Origin: Phycisphaerales bacterium
Lineage (GTDB): Bacteria; Planctomycetota; Phycisphaerae; Phycisphaerales; UBA1924
Direction: 5' to 3'
DNA: 64,000 nucleotides
NCBI GenBank assembly: GCA_947459215.1
Contig: CANHCQ010000002.1
Coordinates: 303,971-367,970 of the forward strand
Numbering within the stretch: the stretch's first letter is position 1; each line of letters begins with the position of its first letter. The notes under the pieces are model-generated. The model searched no databases. It saw only the letters and a program-made list of their open reading frames with translations, and was not told the origin of the DNA. A program made the position numbers and the translations under genes. Below are positions 54,696 through 63,434 of this stretch, piece by piece.

Positions 54696-56363
54696 ATGTC
54701 CACACCATCGCCTCTCCCTTCATCCGCTTCGAACCTTCCATCAACGGCCACGTTCCTCGGCCACCCGATCGGCCTCTTCCTGCTCTTTCTCGTTGAGATG
54801 TGGGAGCGATTCAGTTACTACGGCATGCGGGCGCTTTTGGTGTTGTATTTGACGAGCCCCCTCAGCGGCATGAACGACCCGCCGGATGGAGCTCCCAAGG
54901 GATTCAATCCCGGACCGGGTTGGTCCGACAAGGACGCCAGCACGCTCTACGGCTGGTACACCGGCCTCGCGTATTTGCTTCCCGTCCTCGGCGGCATCGT
55001 CGCGGACAAACTCATCGGCACGCACCGTTCGATGGTGATCGGCGGCCTGCTCATCATGGCCGGTCACATCGCCCTCGCGGTCAGCGGGCTCGGCGCGTTC
55101 CACGGCACCGAGATGTCGATGACGATCTTCATCGGCGGCCTCGCGTTGATCGTGCTGGGAACCGGTCACTTCAAGCCAAGCGTGTCGGTGATGGTCGGGC
55201 AGCTGTACGGCCCCGGCGATCCCCGCCGCGACGGCGCGTTCAGCATCTTCTACATGGGCATCAACATGGGCGCCTTCCTCTGCGCCTTTGTCTGCGGCAC
55301 GCTGGGCGAAAAGGTTGGTTGGCACTGGGGCTTCGGATCGGCGGCGGTGGGCATGGGGCTGGGGCTGGGCCTGTATCTGCTGTGCCGTCCGATGTTCCTG
55401 AAGGGCATCGGCGAAGTCGAGCCTTCGCGGCCCGAGCTGCCCCGTCAAAGCCCCGCGAAGTCCACTTCCTTTGCGGTCACGTTCCTGATCGTCGGTTTGG
55501 TTGTGTCAGCGCTCTTTGGTGCGGCGTACCACGTCGGTATGGTTGGCACCGTCGGGGGGCTGCTCACACCCACGGTGGCGGGCGTGATCGGCGTCGCGGT
55601 GTTCGGCCTCGCGGCTTGGTTCGTGGCGATTCAACGTCGAGAGGACCGTGGCCCGGTGGCCTCGATCTTCATCTTTATGTTCTTCAACGCATTCTTCTGG
55701 ATCGCGTTCGAGCAGGCCGGGTCGAGTATGACGCTCTTCACTGATCGTTACACCGACACCACGCTCTTCGGCTGGGACATGCCCACCACGTGGTTCCAGT
55801 CCGTGAACCCGTTCCTGATCTTCATCTTCGCGCCGGTGTTCGCGGCGACCTGGACCGTTCTGGGCCGCAAGAAGATGAACCCGAGCCAGCCGGTGAAGAT
55901 CGCCCTGGGCCTGATCCTGCTGGGCTTGGGCTTCGTCGTGCTCGTGTGGGGTGCACGCACGATCCAGATCGGGTCCGCGACCGACCCGCAGGCCGTTGTC
56001 AAGAAGGCCGCCATCTTCTTCATCCTCGGCGCCTACTTCATGCACACCATGGGCGAGCTCTGCCTGTCGCCCACCGGCCTGTCGTACGTCACCAAGGCGG
56101 CTCCCGTCCGCTTCGTGTCGCTGCTCATGGGCATCTGGTTCATCTCGTCCTTCATCGCCAACCTTGGCGGCGGACTGATCGCCGCGCAGGTCGAGAAGAT
56201 CGAGAAGGGTGAGCTCAAGCTTCCTTGGAACTTCAGCGAGGGCACCGGAACCATCCAGGCCGACTTCTTCTTCCTCTTCGTTGCAAGCTCGATCGGTGCC
56301 GGTGTGGTGATCCTCGTGCTCACGCCCGTGTTGAAGAAGCTCCTTCGGCGTGTGGACGACTGA
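54696..56363 (+). CDS. POT/PTR2-family proton-coupled oligopeptide transporter
   Basis: 555 residues from the ATG at 54696, about 12-14 membrane segments. The family motif EMWERFSYYGMRALLVLYL (ExxERFxYYG) sits in TM1. The loop DKLIGTHRSMVIGGLLIM and FSIFYMGINMGAFLCAFVCGTLGEKVGWHWGF are also characteristic. It imports di- and tripeptides with protons. It stands next to an exported S9 peptidase (divergent, 218 bp) and an M48 protease, which fits use of external protein. A segment near 130 of the LFTDRY region (FEQAGSSMTLFTDRYTD) is the usual TM7 motif. Confidence 0.93.
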   Translation: MSTPSPLPSSASNLPSTATFLGHPIGLFLLFLVEMWERFSYYGMRALLVLYLTSPLSGMNDPPDGAPKGFNPGPGWSDKDASTLYGWYTGLAYLLPVLGGIVADKLIGTHRSMVIGGLLIMAGHIALAVSGLGAFHGTEMSMTIFIGGLALIVLGTGHFKPSVSVMVGQLYGPGDPRRDGAFSIFYMGINMGAFLCAFVCGTLGEKVGWHWGFGSAAVGMGLGLGLYLLCRPMFLKGIGEVEPSRPELPRQSPAKSTSFAVTFLIVGLVVSALFGAAYHVGMVGTVGGLLTPTVAGVIGVAVFGLAAWFVAIQRREDRGPVASIFIFMFFNAFFWIAFEQAGSSMTLFTDRYTDTTLFGWDMPTTWFQSVNPFLIFIFAPVFAATWTVLGRKKMNPSQPVKIALGLILLGLGFVVLVWGARTIQIGSATDPQAVVKKAAIFFILGAYFMHTMGELCLSPTGLSYVTKAAPVRFVSLLMGIWFISSFIANLGGGLIAAQVEKIEKGELKLPWNFSEGTGTIQADFFFLFVASSIGAGVVILVLTPVLKKLLRRVDD

Positions 56364-56431
56364 GCAGCGGCATCGATATCCAACAACGCGCTCCGCTTGC
56401 GGTGCCTGATAGCCTCCGTTCGGAGGTGCCC

Positions 56432-57265
56432 ATGGCTTACGACTCGTCCGACGGACGTCCGGGATTTCGCATCCCGCCCCGGCTCATCATCGCGGCGGTG
56501 TTCGCTGTCATTGCGCTCGTCGGCTACATCGCCAACACCTCGACCAATCCGCTCACTGGAAAAACACAGCACATCGCGCTCACGCCCGAGCAGGAGGTCT
56601 CGCTCGGGCTGCAGTCGGCGCCGCAGATGGCCCAGCAGTTCGGCGGCCTGTCGGCGGATCGCGAGGCTACGAATCTTGTGAAAACGGTGGGGGCCGAGAT
56701 CGTGCGTTCGTTGCCTCCCGAGGCCACTCCTTATCCGTTCGAGTACCACCTGCTCGCGGATCGCAAGACGGTGAATGCCTTCGCGCTTCCGGGCGGTCAG
56801 ATCTTCATCACCGAGGCGCTGCTTTCGAGGCTCGAGACCGAGGGGCAGCTCGCGGGGGTTCTGGGTCACGAGACCGGTCATGTGCTCGCCCGCCACTCCG
56901 CGGCTCAGATCGCCAAGGCACAGCTCACGCAGGGGCTTGTCACCGCTGTCGGTGTCGCGGGGTCGGACACGGTGGCGGGCCAGCGGCAGACGGCTGCGAT
57001 CGCTGGCATGGTCGGCAACATGATCAACATGAAGTACGGCCGCGATGACGAGCTGGAGGCCGACTCTTTGGGCCTGCGGTTCATGCTGGCGGCGGGCTAC
57101 GACCCGCGCTCGATGATCCGGGTGATGGAGATCCTGCGCGAGGCCTCGGGAGGGTCGGGTCAGCCCGAGTTCATGAGCACGCACCCCGACCCCGGCAATC
57201 GAATCCAGTACATCGAGTCGTGGCTGAAGGAGCACGCGACGGGCGGGAAGTCGCTGCGGAAATAG
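56432..57265 (+). CDS. M48-family zinc metallopeptidase
   Basis: 277 residues from the ATG at 56432, with CGGAGG just upstream. An N-terminal membrane anchor (LIIAAVFAVIALVGYIA) is followed by the protease domain. The zinc motif is HETGH in GVLGHETGHVLARH, and the third ligand Glu is in DDELEADSLGLRF. VNAFALPGGQIFITEALL is a standard M48 segment. There are no TPR repeats, so it resembles the LoiP/YcaL class that handles misfolded envelope proteins. A short fragment precedes the POT gene end by 68 bp, so co-transcription is possible. Confidence 0.93.
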   Translation: MAYDSSDGRPGFRIPPRLIIAAVFAVIALVGYIANTSTNPLTGKTQHIALTPEQEVSLGLQSAPQMAQQFGGLSADREATNLVKTVGAEIVRSLPPEATPYPFEYHLLADRKTVNAFALPGGQIFITEALLSRLETEGQLAGVLGHETGHVLARHSAAQIAKAQLTQGLVTAVGVAGSDTVAGQRQTAAIAGMVGNMINMKYGRDDELEADSLGLRFMLAAGYDPRSMIRVMEILREASGGSGQPEFMSTHPDPGNRIQYIESWLKEHATGGKSLRK

Positions 57266-57341
57266 GCCCCAAACCGGCCGGAATCGAAGACCTCCGCTCG
57301 CTATCATCGAGCCAACGCACCCGCAGCCACGGAGGGCCGCG

Positions 57342-59609
57342 ATGACCGACGCCGCATTGCTCGATCCCGAAGCCGGATCGATTGAACAAACCAAGAAGAC
57401 CATGAGCAAAGCCCCTCGCGCCACCGCCGAGTCGATGGCCGCGCGTCAGCGCGACATCTCGGTTTCCGAGTTCTTCGCCAAGAACCGCCACCTGCTCGGG
57501 TTCGACAACCCGCGCAAGGCGCTCCTGACCACGGTCAAGGAGGCCGTCGACAACTCGCTCGACGCCTGCGAAGAGGCGGGCATCCTGCCCGACATCACCG
57601 TGATCATCGAGGACCTGCAGCCCGACCGCGGGCGCGAGGCCAAGCAATCGCGCTACCGCGTCAGCGTCGTCGACAACGGACCCGGCATCGTCCGCAAGCA
57701 GGTTGAGAACATCTTCGGGCGCTTGCTCTACGGCTCCAAGTTCCATCGCCTCAAGATGAGCCGCGGCCAGCAGGGCATCGGCATCTCCGCCGCGGGCATG
57801 TACGGCCTCATCACCACCGGCAAGCCGATGGTGATCCACACCAAGCCCAAAGCCAACCAGCCGGCTCACCACATCGAGCTGGCGATGAACACCAAGACGA
57901 ATCGCGCCGAGGTGACCGAAGACTCCGAGACCAAGGACTTCCCGCCCGAGCGTTTCCTGAACCTGACCAGCGGCACGCGCGAGCTCGGCGCCAAGGGCGA
58001 GTTCCTGTCGCAGGATGTCTACGTCACCGGCACCAGCGTCAGCATCGAGCTCGAAGGCCGCTACCAGAAGGGCCGCGGCAGCGTCGATGAGTTCCTGGAA
58101 CTGACCGCCATCGCGAACCCGCACGCGCGGATCACGTTCGTGCCGCCCAGCAAGGTGAGCGAGGAAGAGGAAGATGTGCCGCTGCTCAAGCGCGGCAAGC
58201 CCACGGCAGCGTCGATCGAAGCCGGGGATTCGCAGGGCGAGGCACCAAAGCCAGTCCAACCCGAGGTCACCACCGAGACCGGCGGCGTCATCCTTCACCC
58301 GCGTGCGGTCGAAGAGCTGCCGCCAGAGACCAAAGAGATCATGCCGCACCCCCGCGGCATCGAACTGGGCATCCTGCTGCAGATGTTGAAGGAAGCCGAG
58401 ATCGAGAAGCCCGGCTACACGCTCTACAACTTCCTCCAGGACAAGTTCAGCCGTGTAAGCAGCGCGAGCGCCGGCCAGTTCTGCGAGAAGATCGGCAAGA
58501 CCAGCCGCACCAAGGTCGCGGACATCGACCACGCTACAGCGGAAAAGCTCTTCAAGGAGCTGCAGGATTCCAAGCTCCCGCCGCCGCCGACCGACTGCCT
58601 CGCGCCCATCGGCGTGCAGCAGCTGCTCAAGGGCATGTTCAAGGGCGTGCGGGCCGAGTTCTACGCGGCGAGCTCGCGCGAGGCCGCGGTCTACCGCGGG
58701 CGGCCGTTCCTGATCGAGTCCGCGATCGCCTTCGGCGGCGAACTCCCGGGCGACGAGCCTGCCCGCGTGATCCGCTTCGCCAACCGCGTGCCGCTGCTCT
58801 TCCAGCAGAGCGCGTGCTCGAGCTTCCGCGCGGTGAGCGAGACCAACTGGCGGAACTATGACCTGCAGCAGCCGCGTGGTGCCGTGCCGGTGGGGGCGCT
58901 GGTGATCATGCTCCACATGGCCAGCGTGTGGGTGCCGTTCACCAGCGAAAGCAAGGAAGCGATCGCGGACTACGACGAAATCCGCAAGGAAATGAAGCTC
59001 GCGCTCATGGAGTGCGGGCGCAAGCTCGGGTCGTACCTCAACAAGCGGCTCAAGATGCGCCGCGAGGCCGAACGTCGCGACATTTTCGAGCGCTACATCG
59101 GCGAGATCGCGAAGGCCTGCGGCGAGATCACCGGCGAGGACGCCAAGCCTCTCTACGAAGCCCTGCTGAAGCAGGCCCGCAAGCGCACCGCCGTCGCGGA
59201 CCTGAAGCTCGACGAAGAGGGACGCAAACTCGAAGACCCGGCCGATCAGGAGGGCGTCATCGTCGTCGAACAGGCGGCGAACCTTGCGAATCTCGCGTCG
59301 CCCGCGGCATCCGCTGCCAAGGCCGCGGCCGAGGTGGACGCTCGCGTCAAGAAGCTCGAGGACGACGAGCAGCCCGGCTTGCTCAAAGACTCGAGCGACA
59401 AAAAGGCCGCAAAGCCGAAGGGCGCATCGAGTCCTGCAAAGGCAGGTAAGGATCAGAAGTCATCCAAGCAGGTCGAAACGGTGCCCGCGAAGAAAGCCTC
59501 AACGTCAAAGAACGAGCCAGCTCCCGCCGCCAAGCCAGCCAAGCCGAAGATGCGATTGAACCCCAAGACCGGCAAGCTCGAGCGCGTCGACGAGCCTGGC
59601 TTGTTCTGA
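57342..59609 (+). CDS. top6B: DNA topoisomerase VI subunit B
   Basis: 755 residues. GHKL ATPase: N box KEAVDNSLDAC (N71), G1 box VVDNGPGI (D111), and the Gly-rich lid RGQQGIGISAAGM (141-153). The H2TH domain (~370-420) is interrupted by an acidic, Pro-rich insertion (EEEEDVPLLKRG). The transducer domain includes the switch Lys in FTSESKEAIADYDEIRKEMKLALMECGRKL. The C-terminal ~130 residues are Lys/Ala/Pro-rich (KKAAKPKGASS, AAKPAKPKMRLNPKTGKLERV), far beyond the ~530 of archaeal enzymes. With subunit A it passes one duplex through another using ATP. The pair is best known in archaea and plants. Confidence 0.93.
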   Translation: MTDAALLDPEAGSIEQTKKTMSKAPRATAESMAARQRDISVSEFFAKNRHLLGFDNPRKALLTTVKEAVDNSLDACEEAGILPDITVIIEDLQPDRGREAKQSRYRVSVVDNGPGIVRKQVENIFGRLLYGSKFHRLKMSRGQQGIGISAAGMYGLITTGKPMVIHTKPKANQPAHHIELAMNTKTNRAEVTEDSETKDFPPERFLNLTSGTRELGAKGEFLSQDVYVTGTSVSIELEGRYQKGRGSVDEFLELTAIANPHARITFVPPSKVSEEEEDVPLLKRGKPTAASIEAGDSQGEAPKPVQPEVTTETGGVILHPRAVEELPPETKEIMPHPRGIELGILLQMLKEAEIEKPGYTLYNFLQDKFSRVSSASAGQFCEKIGKTSRTKVADIDHATAEKLFKELQDSKLPPPPTDCLAPIGVQQLLKGMFKGVRAEFYAASSREAAVYRGRPFLIESAIAFGGELPGDEPARVIRFANRVPLLFQQSACSSFRAVSETNWRNYDLQQPRGAVPVGALVIMLHMASVWVPFTSESKEAIADYDEIRKEMKLALMECGRKLGSYLNKRLKMRREAERRDIFERYIGEIAKACGEITGEDAKPLYEALLKQARKRTAVADLKLDEEGRKLEDPADQEGVIVVEQAANLANLASPAASAAKAAAEVDARVKKLEDDEQPGLLKDSSDKKAAKPKGASSPAKAGKDQKSSKQVETVPAKKASTSKNEPAPAAKPAKPKMRLNPKTGKLERVDEPGLF

Positions 59610-59626
59610 TCGCTCCGAGCGATCGA

Positions 59627-60373
59627 TCAGCCGTTGCGGCCGGCATCAGGCCCTTGGCTTGATCCGGGCGGGTGCTTCTTCAGCCATTGCTCCATGTCGA
59701 GCTCTTTCGGATCGAACCGGCTGGCCCAGATCCGCCGCGCCTCGTCGAGCCACGCGTTGGGTTGTTCCGGGATCTTGGATGCGGTGCGTCGGGGGCCGCG
59801 CGTGCTGGTAGACGTCGGTGGACGCGACTTCGAGCCTGTCCGCTCCGGCGTGTCGACCAGCGAACCAGGTGTTGACCCGAGGCCCGGAAGCAGCCCGAAG
59901 TAACGTTCCCAGTCTTCGAGTGTGAGTGAGTCAAGTCCGTCCGTGGGGCGAGATCGGGCCGCCTCGCCACGCCTCATGTCCGCGTAGAGGTGTTCGAGAA
60001 ACTCCTTGGATCCGAGGGTTCCCGCACCGAGAAAAGCCGCGGCCTGCTGCAGTCGGCGATCGGAACTGACCACCAGGATGGCCCGCGGCTGGTTCGACTC
60101 CTTGAGCAGTTGCTCGACGAGGTCATCCGCCTCGCGCCCGTCTCCGGCGTAGAGCACCCGCCGCGTCTGGACTCCCGCGAGCAGACCCGCGAGCTGCTGG
60201 AGTTCGATCGGATCGCGATGTCGCGGGCCGCCGTCGCACACGAGCGTGACCTCGCGTTTGGCGTAGCGGCTGGCGGCGAGCAACGACAAGAGGTCCCCAA
60301 CCTCGCCCCGACGCGCGGATCGCCCCCGAGCCGCGAGCGCGTGCGTCACGTTGTAGGCGTCGATGAGAAGCAT
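59627..60373 (-). CDS. NYN/YacP-type PIN-like nuclease
   Basis: 248 residues. The N-terminal MLLIDAYNVTHAL with Asp/Asn is the NYN-domain start. Further acidic residues are TLVCDGGPRH, EADDLVEQLLK and VVSSDRRLQQAAAFLGA, the usual metal-binding positions of PIN-like RNases. The YacP relatives are linked to rRNA and tRNA processing. The C-terminal ~90 residues are Pro/Ser/Arg-rich and unlike YacP. It lies in reverse between the topoisomerase VI subunit genes, so it splits what is normally an adjacent pair. Confidence 0.8.
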   Translation of the reverse strand: MLLIDAYNVTHALAARGRSARRGEVGDLLSLLAASRYAKREVTLVCDGGPRHRDPIELQQLAGLLAGVQTRRVLYAGDGREADDLVEQLLKESNQPRAILVVSSDRRLQQAAAFLGAGTLGSKEFLEHLYADMRRGEAARSRPTDGLDSLTLEDWERYFGLLPGLGSTPGSLVDTPERTGSKSRPPTSTSTRGPRRTASKIPEQPNAWLDEARRIWASRFDPKELDMEQWLKKHPPGSSQGPDAGRNG

Positions 60374-60486
60374 GGTGAGGGGACGATGCCGAAGGGCGAT
60401 ATCTTTGCCGATCCCGGCAAGCGATGCGTATTCGCCGGTACAATCGGCTCAGATATTCCACCACTTGGCAACGGAGTGCCAGATCG

Positions 60487-61626
60487 ATGGCGAAGAAGAC
60501 CACGCCCCCCTCAAAGTCCTCAGCGAAGCTGAAAGAACGCGACGCCCGCACGCTGGGCAAGATCGTCAATCTCGCCGAAACGGTGAGCTCGAAGACCATC
60601 GCCGGCCGCGAGCCCAAGATCGACATTCCGACTCGCGCCAAGTCCAACACCAACTGGAACAAGAAGCGTGGCATCCTCGAGATGGGCGACGCCACCAGCG
60701 AACGCCCGCTCTTTGATCTCAAAACCGCCAAACAGTTCATGCAGACGCTGCTGCACGCCAGCACGATCAAGGACCTGATCGCCGCCGAGAAGACCAGCAG
60801 CCTCCGCGGTGTGTTCTACAAAGCCAAGCACACCGTCGCGGGCACGAAGGAAAACACCTTCGACGCCCAGGACGAGAGCGACCCCATCCTGGAAGATCTG
60901 GAGGTCACGCTCGGCGCACTGCGGGAAGAGCTGCACATCTTCGCCGAGAACCGCGGCTCGATGGTCGGCAACATCACCATCACCGACAAGGGCGACGACA
61001 TCGACTGCCGCCGCATGGGCAGCGGCGGGTACGCGCTTCCGTCGATCGTCGAACCCGACGTCATCCAGTTCAAGAAGTGCGAGGCCAAGTTTGTCCTGCA
61101 CGTCGAGAAGGGCACGGTCTGGAACCGCTTCAACGAGGACCGGTTCTGGGAGAAGAACAACTGCATCCTGACCCACGGCGCCGGACAGCCGCCCCGTGGG
61201 TGCCGCCGCCTGCTGCAGAGGCTGAACCAGGAACTCAAGCTCCCGATCATCTGCGTGCTCGATTGCGATCCGTGGGGGCACTACATCTACAGCGTGATCA
61301 AGCAGGGCTCGATCTCGCTCGCGTTCGAGTCGTCGCGGCTTGCCATTCCCGAGGCGCGGTTCCTGGGCATCCGCTCGAAGGACTTCGAGGCCTGCGAGCT
61401 CGACGACGCCGTCAAGATCGACCTTACCGAGAACGACATCAAGCGTGCCAACGAGATCGCGGCCTACCCGTGGTTCGCCGAGAACAAGCAGTGGCAGAAG
61501 GAGATCGCGGGCCTCTTGAAGAACGGCTTCAAGATGGAAGTCGAGGCCATGATCACCAAGGACATCTCGTACGTCACCGAGGAGTACGTGCCGCAGCGGC
61601 TGAAAGACAAGGACTGGCTCGACTGA
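60487..61626 (+). CDS. top6A: DNA topoisomerase VI subunit A (Spo11-like)
   Basis: 379 residues from the ATG at 60487. The 5Y-CAP winged helix carries the catalytic tyrosine candidate Y111 (SSLRGVFYKAKH). The TOPRIM domain has E207 (LHVEKGTVWNRF) and the D-x-D pair D259/D261 (CVLDCDPWGHYIY). SGGYALPSIVEPD and IRSKDFEACEL are further family segments. The C-terminal EEYVPQRL is conserved in Top6A. The subunit cuts DNA with a 5'-phosphotyrosine link. Its first ~50 residues are Lys/Ser-rich. It diverges from the NYN gene over 113 bp. Confidence 0.93.
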   Translation: MAKKTTPPSKSSAKLKERDARTLGKIVNLAETVSSKTIAGREPKIDIPTRAKSNTNWNKKRGILEMGDATSERPLFDLKTAKQFMQTLLHASTIKDLIAAEKTSSLRGVFYKAKHTVAGTKENTFDAQDESDPILEDLEVTLGALREELHIFAENRGSMVGNITITDKGDDIDCRRMGSGGYALPSIVEPDVIQFKKCEAKFVLHVEKGTVWNRFNEDRFWEKNNCILTHGAGQPPRGCRRLLQRLNQELKLPIICVLDCDPWGHYIYSVIKQGSISLAFESSRLAIPEARFLGIRSKDFEACELDDAVKIDLTENDIKRANEIAAYPWFAENKQWQKEIAGLLKNGFKMEVEAMITKDISYVTEEYVPQRLKDKDWLD

Positions 61627-61919
61627 TCGCTCGCTCCGCGCCAACAGTCGCTCCAGCAGCAACTCCGCCGTCCGCTTCGCCGAGAAGCGATGCTCCGCGG
61701 TGCCCTGCGGCATGGTCGCGCCGGTGATCACCCGCACATAGCCAGGGCAACTTGCGCAACACCCGGCCTTGGGTAAGCGATCAGCCGCCTGTGAACATCC
61801 AACGGCGCGATCCGACCGCCGCGAGCCTCGTGCTCTTCTTTGCAATGGCTTGCACTCGGTGGCATTTCTCGGCGGGTCTGCGTGGTGGGGGCGGGTGGGT
61901 GAGCACGCCGCTGAGTCCC

Positions 61920-63188
61920 TCAAGACCTTTGCGACGCTGTGGTGGCCTGGTCTGGTTCAGACTTGACCAGCCGGCTGTCGGGCAGCCCGCGGGTTGCCCA
62001 GACGGCGATCACCGTGCCGACGCCCGCGAGCATCGACGCGAGCATGAGCGGCGCTCCGGGAAAATGAACGGGTGCCTGCTCGGAGATGAAGAACGCGAAG
62101 ACGTTACTGGCGGCAATCGGGGCGATGACGTTGGCGATGCTCTGCAGCGCGATGAGCGAGCCCTGCACCGCACCCTGTTCATGCGGCTGCACGCTCTTGG
62201 TGATGATCGCCTGCCCGGCCGGTCCGCAGATGCCGCCGATCGAGGCCACCGCGATCACGGCGTAGATCATCCATCCCTGCGGTACCAGCGCGTACGCCGC
62301 GTAAGCCACGATGCCAATGACCAAGCCCCAGACAAGGGAGTTTCGTTCTCCGAGTGCGGGTATGAGTTTGCGGGCCAGTCCGCCCTGCACGATGACTGCA
62401 CCCACGCCGACGGTCGCGAGTGACCAGCCAATTTGCTTCGGTGTCCAGTCGAACTTGTTGCTGGTGAAGTACACCCACGTCGCGTGCAGGCTAAACATCG
62501 CGAGGTTCACCATGAACAGCGACGCCGCCATGCGGGCCACCAGCGGGTACCTGGCCAGAATCCCCATTGTTGCGAACGGGTTCATGCCCGCCTGCGCAAT
62601 CGACGCGTGCTTGCGGCGTTCCTGCGAGAGCGATTCGGGCAGGAAGAAGTAGCCGTAGAGCCAATTGATCATCGTCAAGATGCCCGCGGCGTAGAACGGA
62701 TAGCGGATGTCGTACTCGCCCAGGATGCCGCCCATGAGTGGCCCGATCACGAAGCCCAGACCGAACGCCGCACCCAGTATTCCGTATCCGATGTGCCGCT
62801 TCTCCGGCGGGGTGACGTCGGCGATGTAGGCGTTGCACACAGTGATGGACGCACCGCTGATGCCGTTGATCGCGCGGGTGATGAACAGGATCAGAAGATT
62901 CGGTGCCATAGCCCCGGCGAAGTAATCGAGCCCCGAGCCGAAGAGCGCGACCAGCAGCACGGGCCGTCGCCCGAAGCGATCCGAGAGCGCGCCCAGGATC
63001 GGCGCGAAGAAGAACTGCATCAGCGAGTAGGTCGCGACGAGGAAGCCGTACACCCACGCCGCGTTCTGCTCGTTGCCCCCGCCGAGCGACTGGACGAGCT
63101 TGGGCGCGACCGGGATAAGCAACCCGAACCCGAGCACGTCGAGCAGCAGGGTGAAGAAGATGAAACTAAGGGCCGGGCGGTTTCGCAC
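61920..63188 (-). CDS. MFS exporter, TetA/TCR-like
   Basis: 422 residues from the GTG at 63188, twelve membrane segments. The signature loops are present: motif A GALSDRFGRRPVLLV between TM2 and TM3, and motif C GFVIGPLMGGILGEY in TM5. The N-terminus ALSFIFFTLLLDVLGFGLLIPVAPKLVQSLGG resembles tetracycline-type (TCR) exporters of the DHA1 class. The substrate cannot be inferred. The frame is open further upstream (to 63323), but that part is Cys/Arg-rich and unlike any MFS N-terminus. A 293-bp gap with no visible feature separates its 3' end from top6A. Confidence 0.88.
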   Translation of the reverse strand: MRNRPALSFIFFTLLLDVLGFGLLIPVAPKLVQSLGGGNEQNAAWVYGFLVATYSLMQFFFAPILGALSDRFGRRPVLLVALFGSGLDYFAGAMAPNLLILFITRAINGISGASITVCNAYIADVTPPEKRHIGYGILGAAFGLGFVIGPLMGGILGEYDIRYPFYAAGILTMINWLYGYFFLPESLSQERRKHASIAQAGMNPFATMGILARYPLVARMAASLFMVNLAMFSLHATWVYFTSNKFDWTPKQIGWSLATVGVGAVIVQGGLARKLIPALGERNSLVWGLVIGIVAYAAYALVPQGWMIYAVIAVASIGGICGPAGQAIITKSVQPHEQGAVQGSLIALQSIANVIAPIAASNVFAFFISEQAPVHFPGAPLMLASMLAGVGTVIAVWATRGLPDSRLVKSEPDQATTASQRS

Positions 63189-63434
63189 GGAGCGTTTCCA
63201 AAGCCGCGGGCTTCGGCCTGAGCGGCGTGCGAGACATGCGTTCGATCCAGGGGCGCGACAGTCGCACCCCACAATCGCCCGAGCTGCGTGGCAGCATAGT
63301 GATGAGTCGGACCTTCTCGCCACCTTTCGCGGAAGTTCGTTGGCCGATCACCCGTTCCGGTGGCATTCTTGGAGCAGCGTCGCCCGACTGCGACGCGTTC
63401 GCCTGCGTTCCTCGGCGAGACCGGAGGCCGACGC

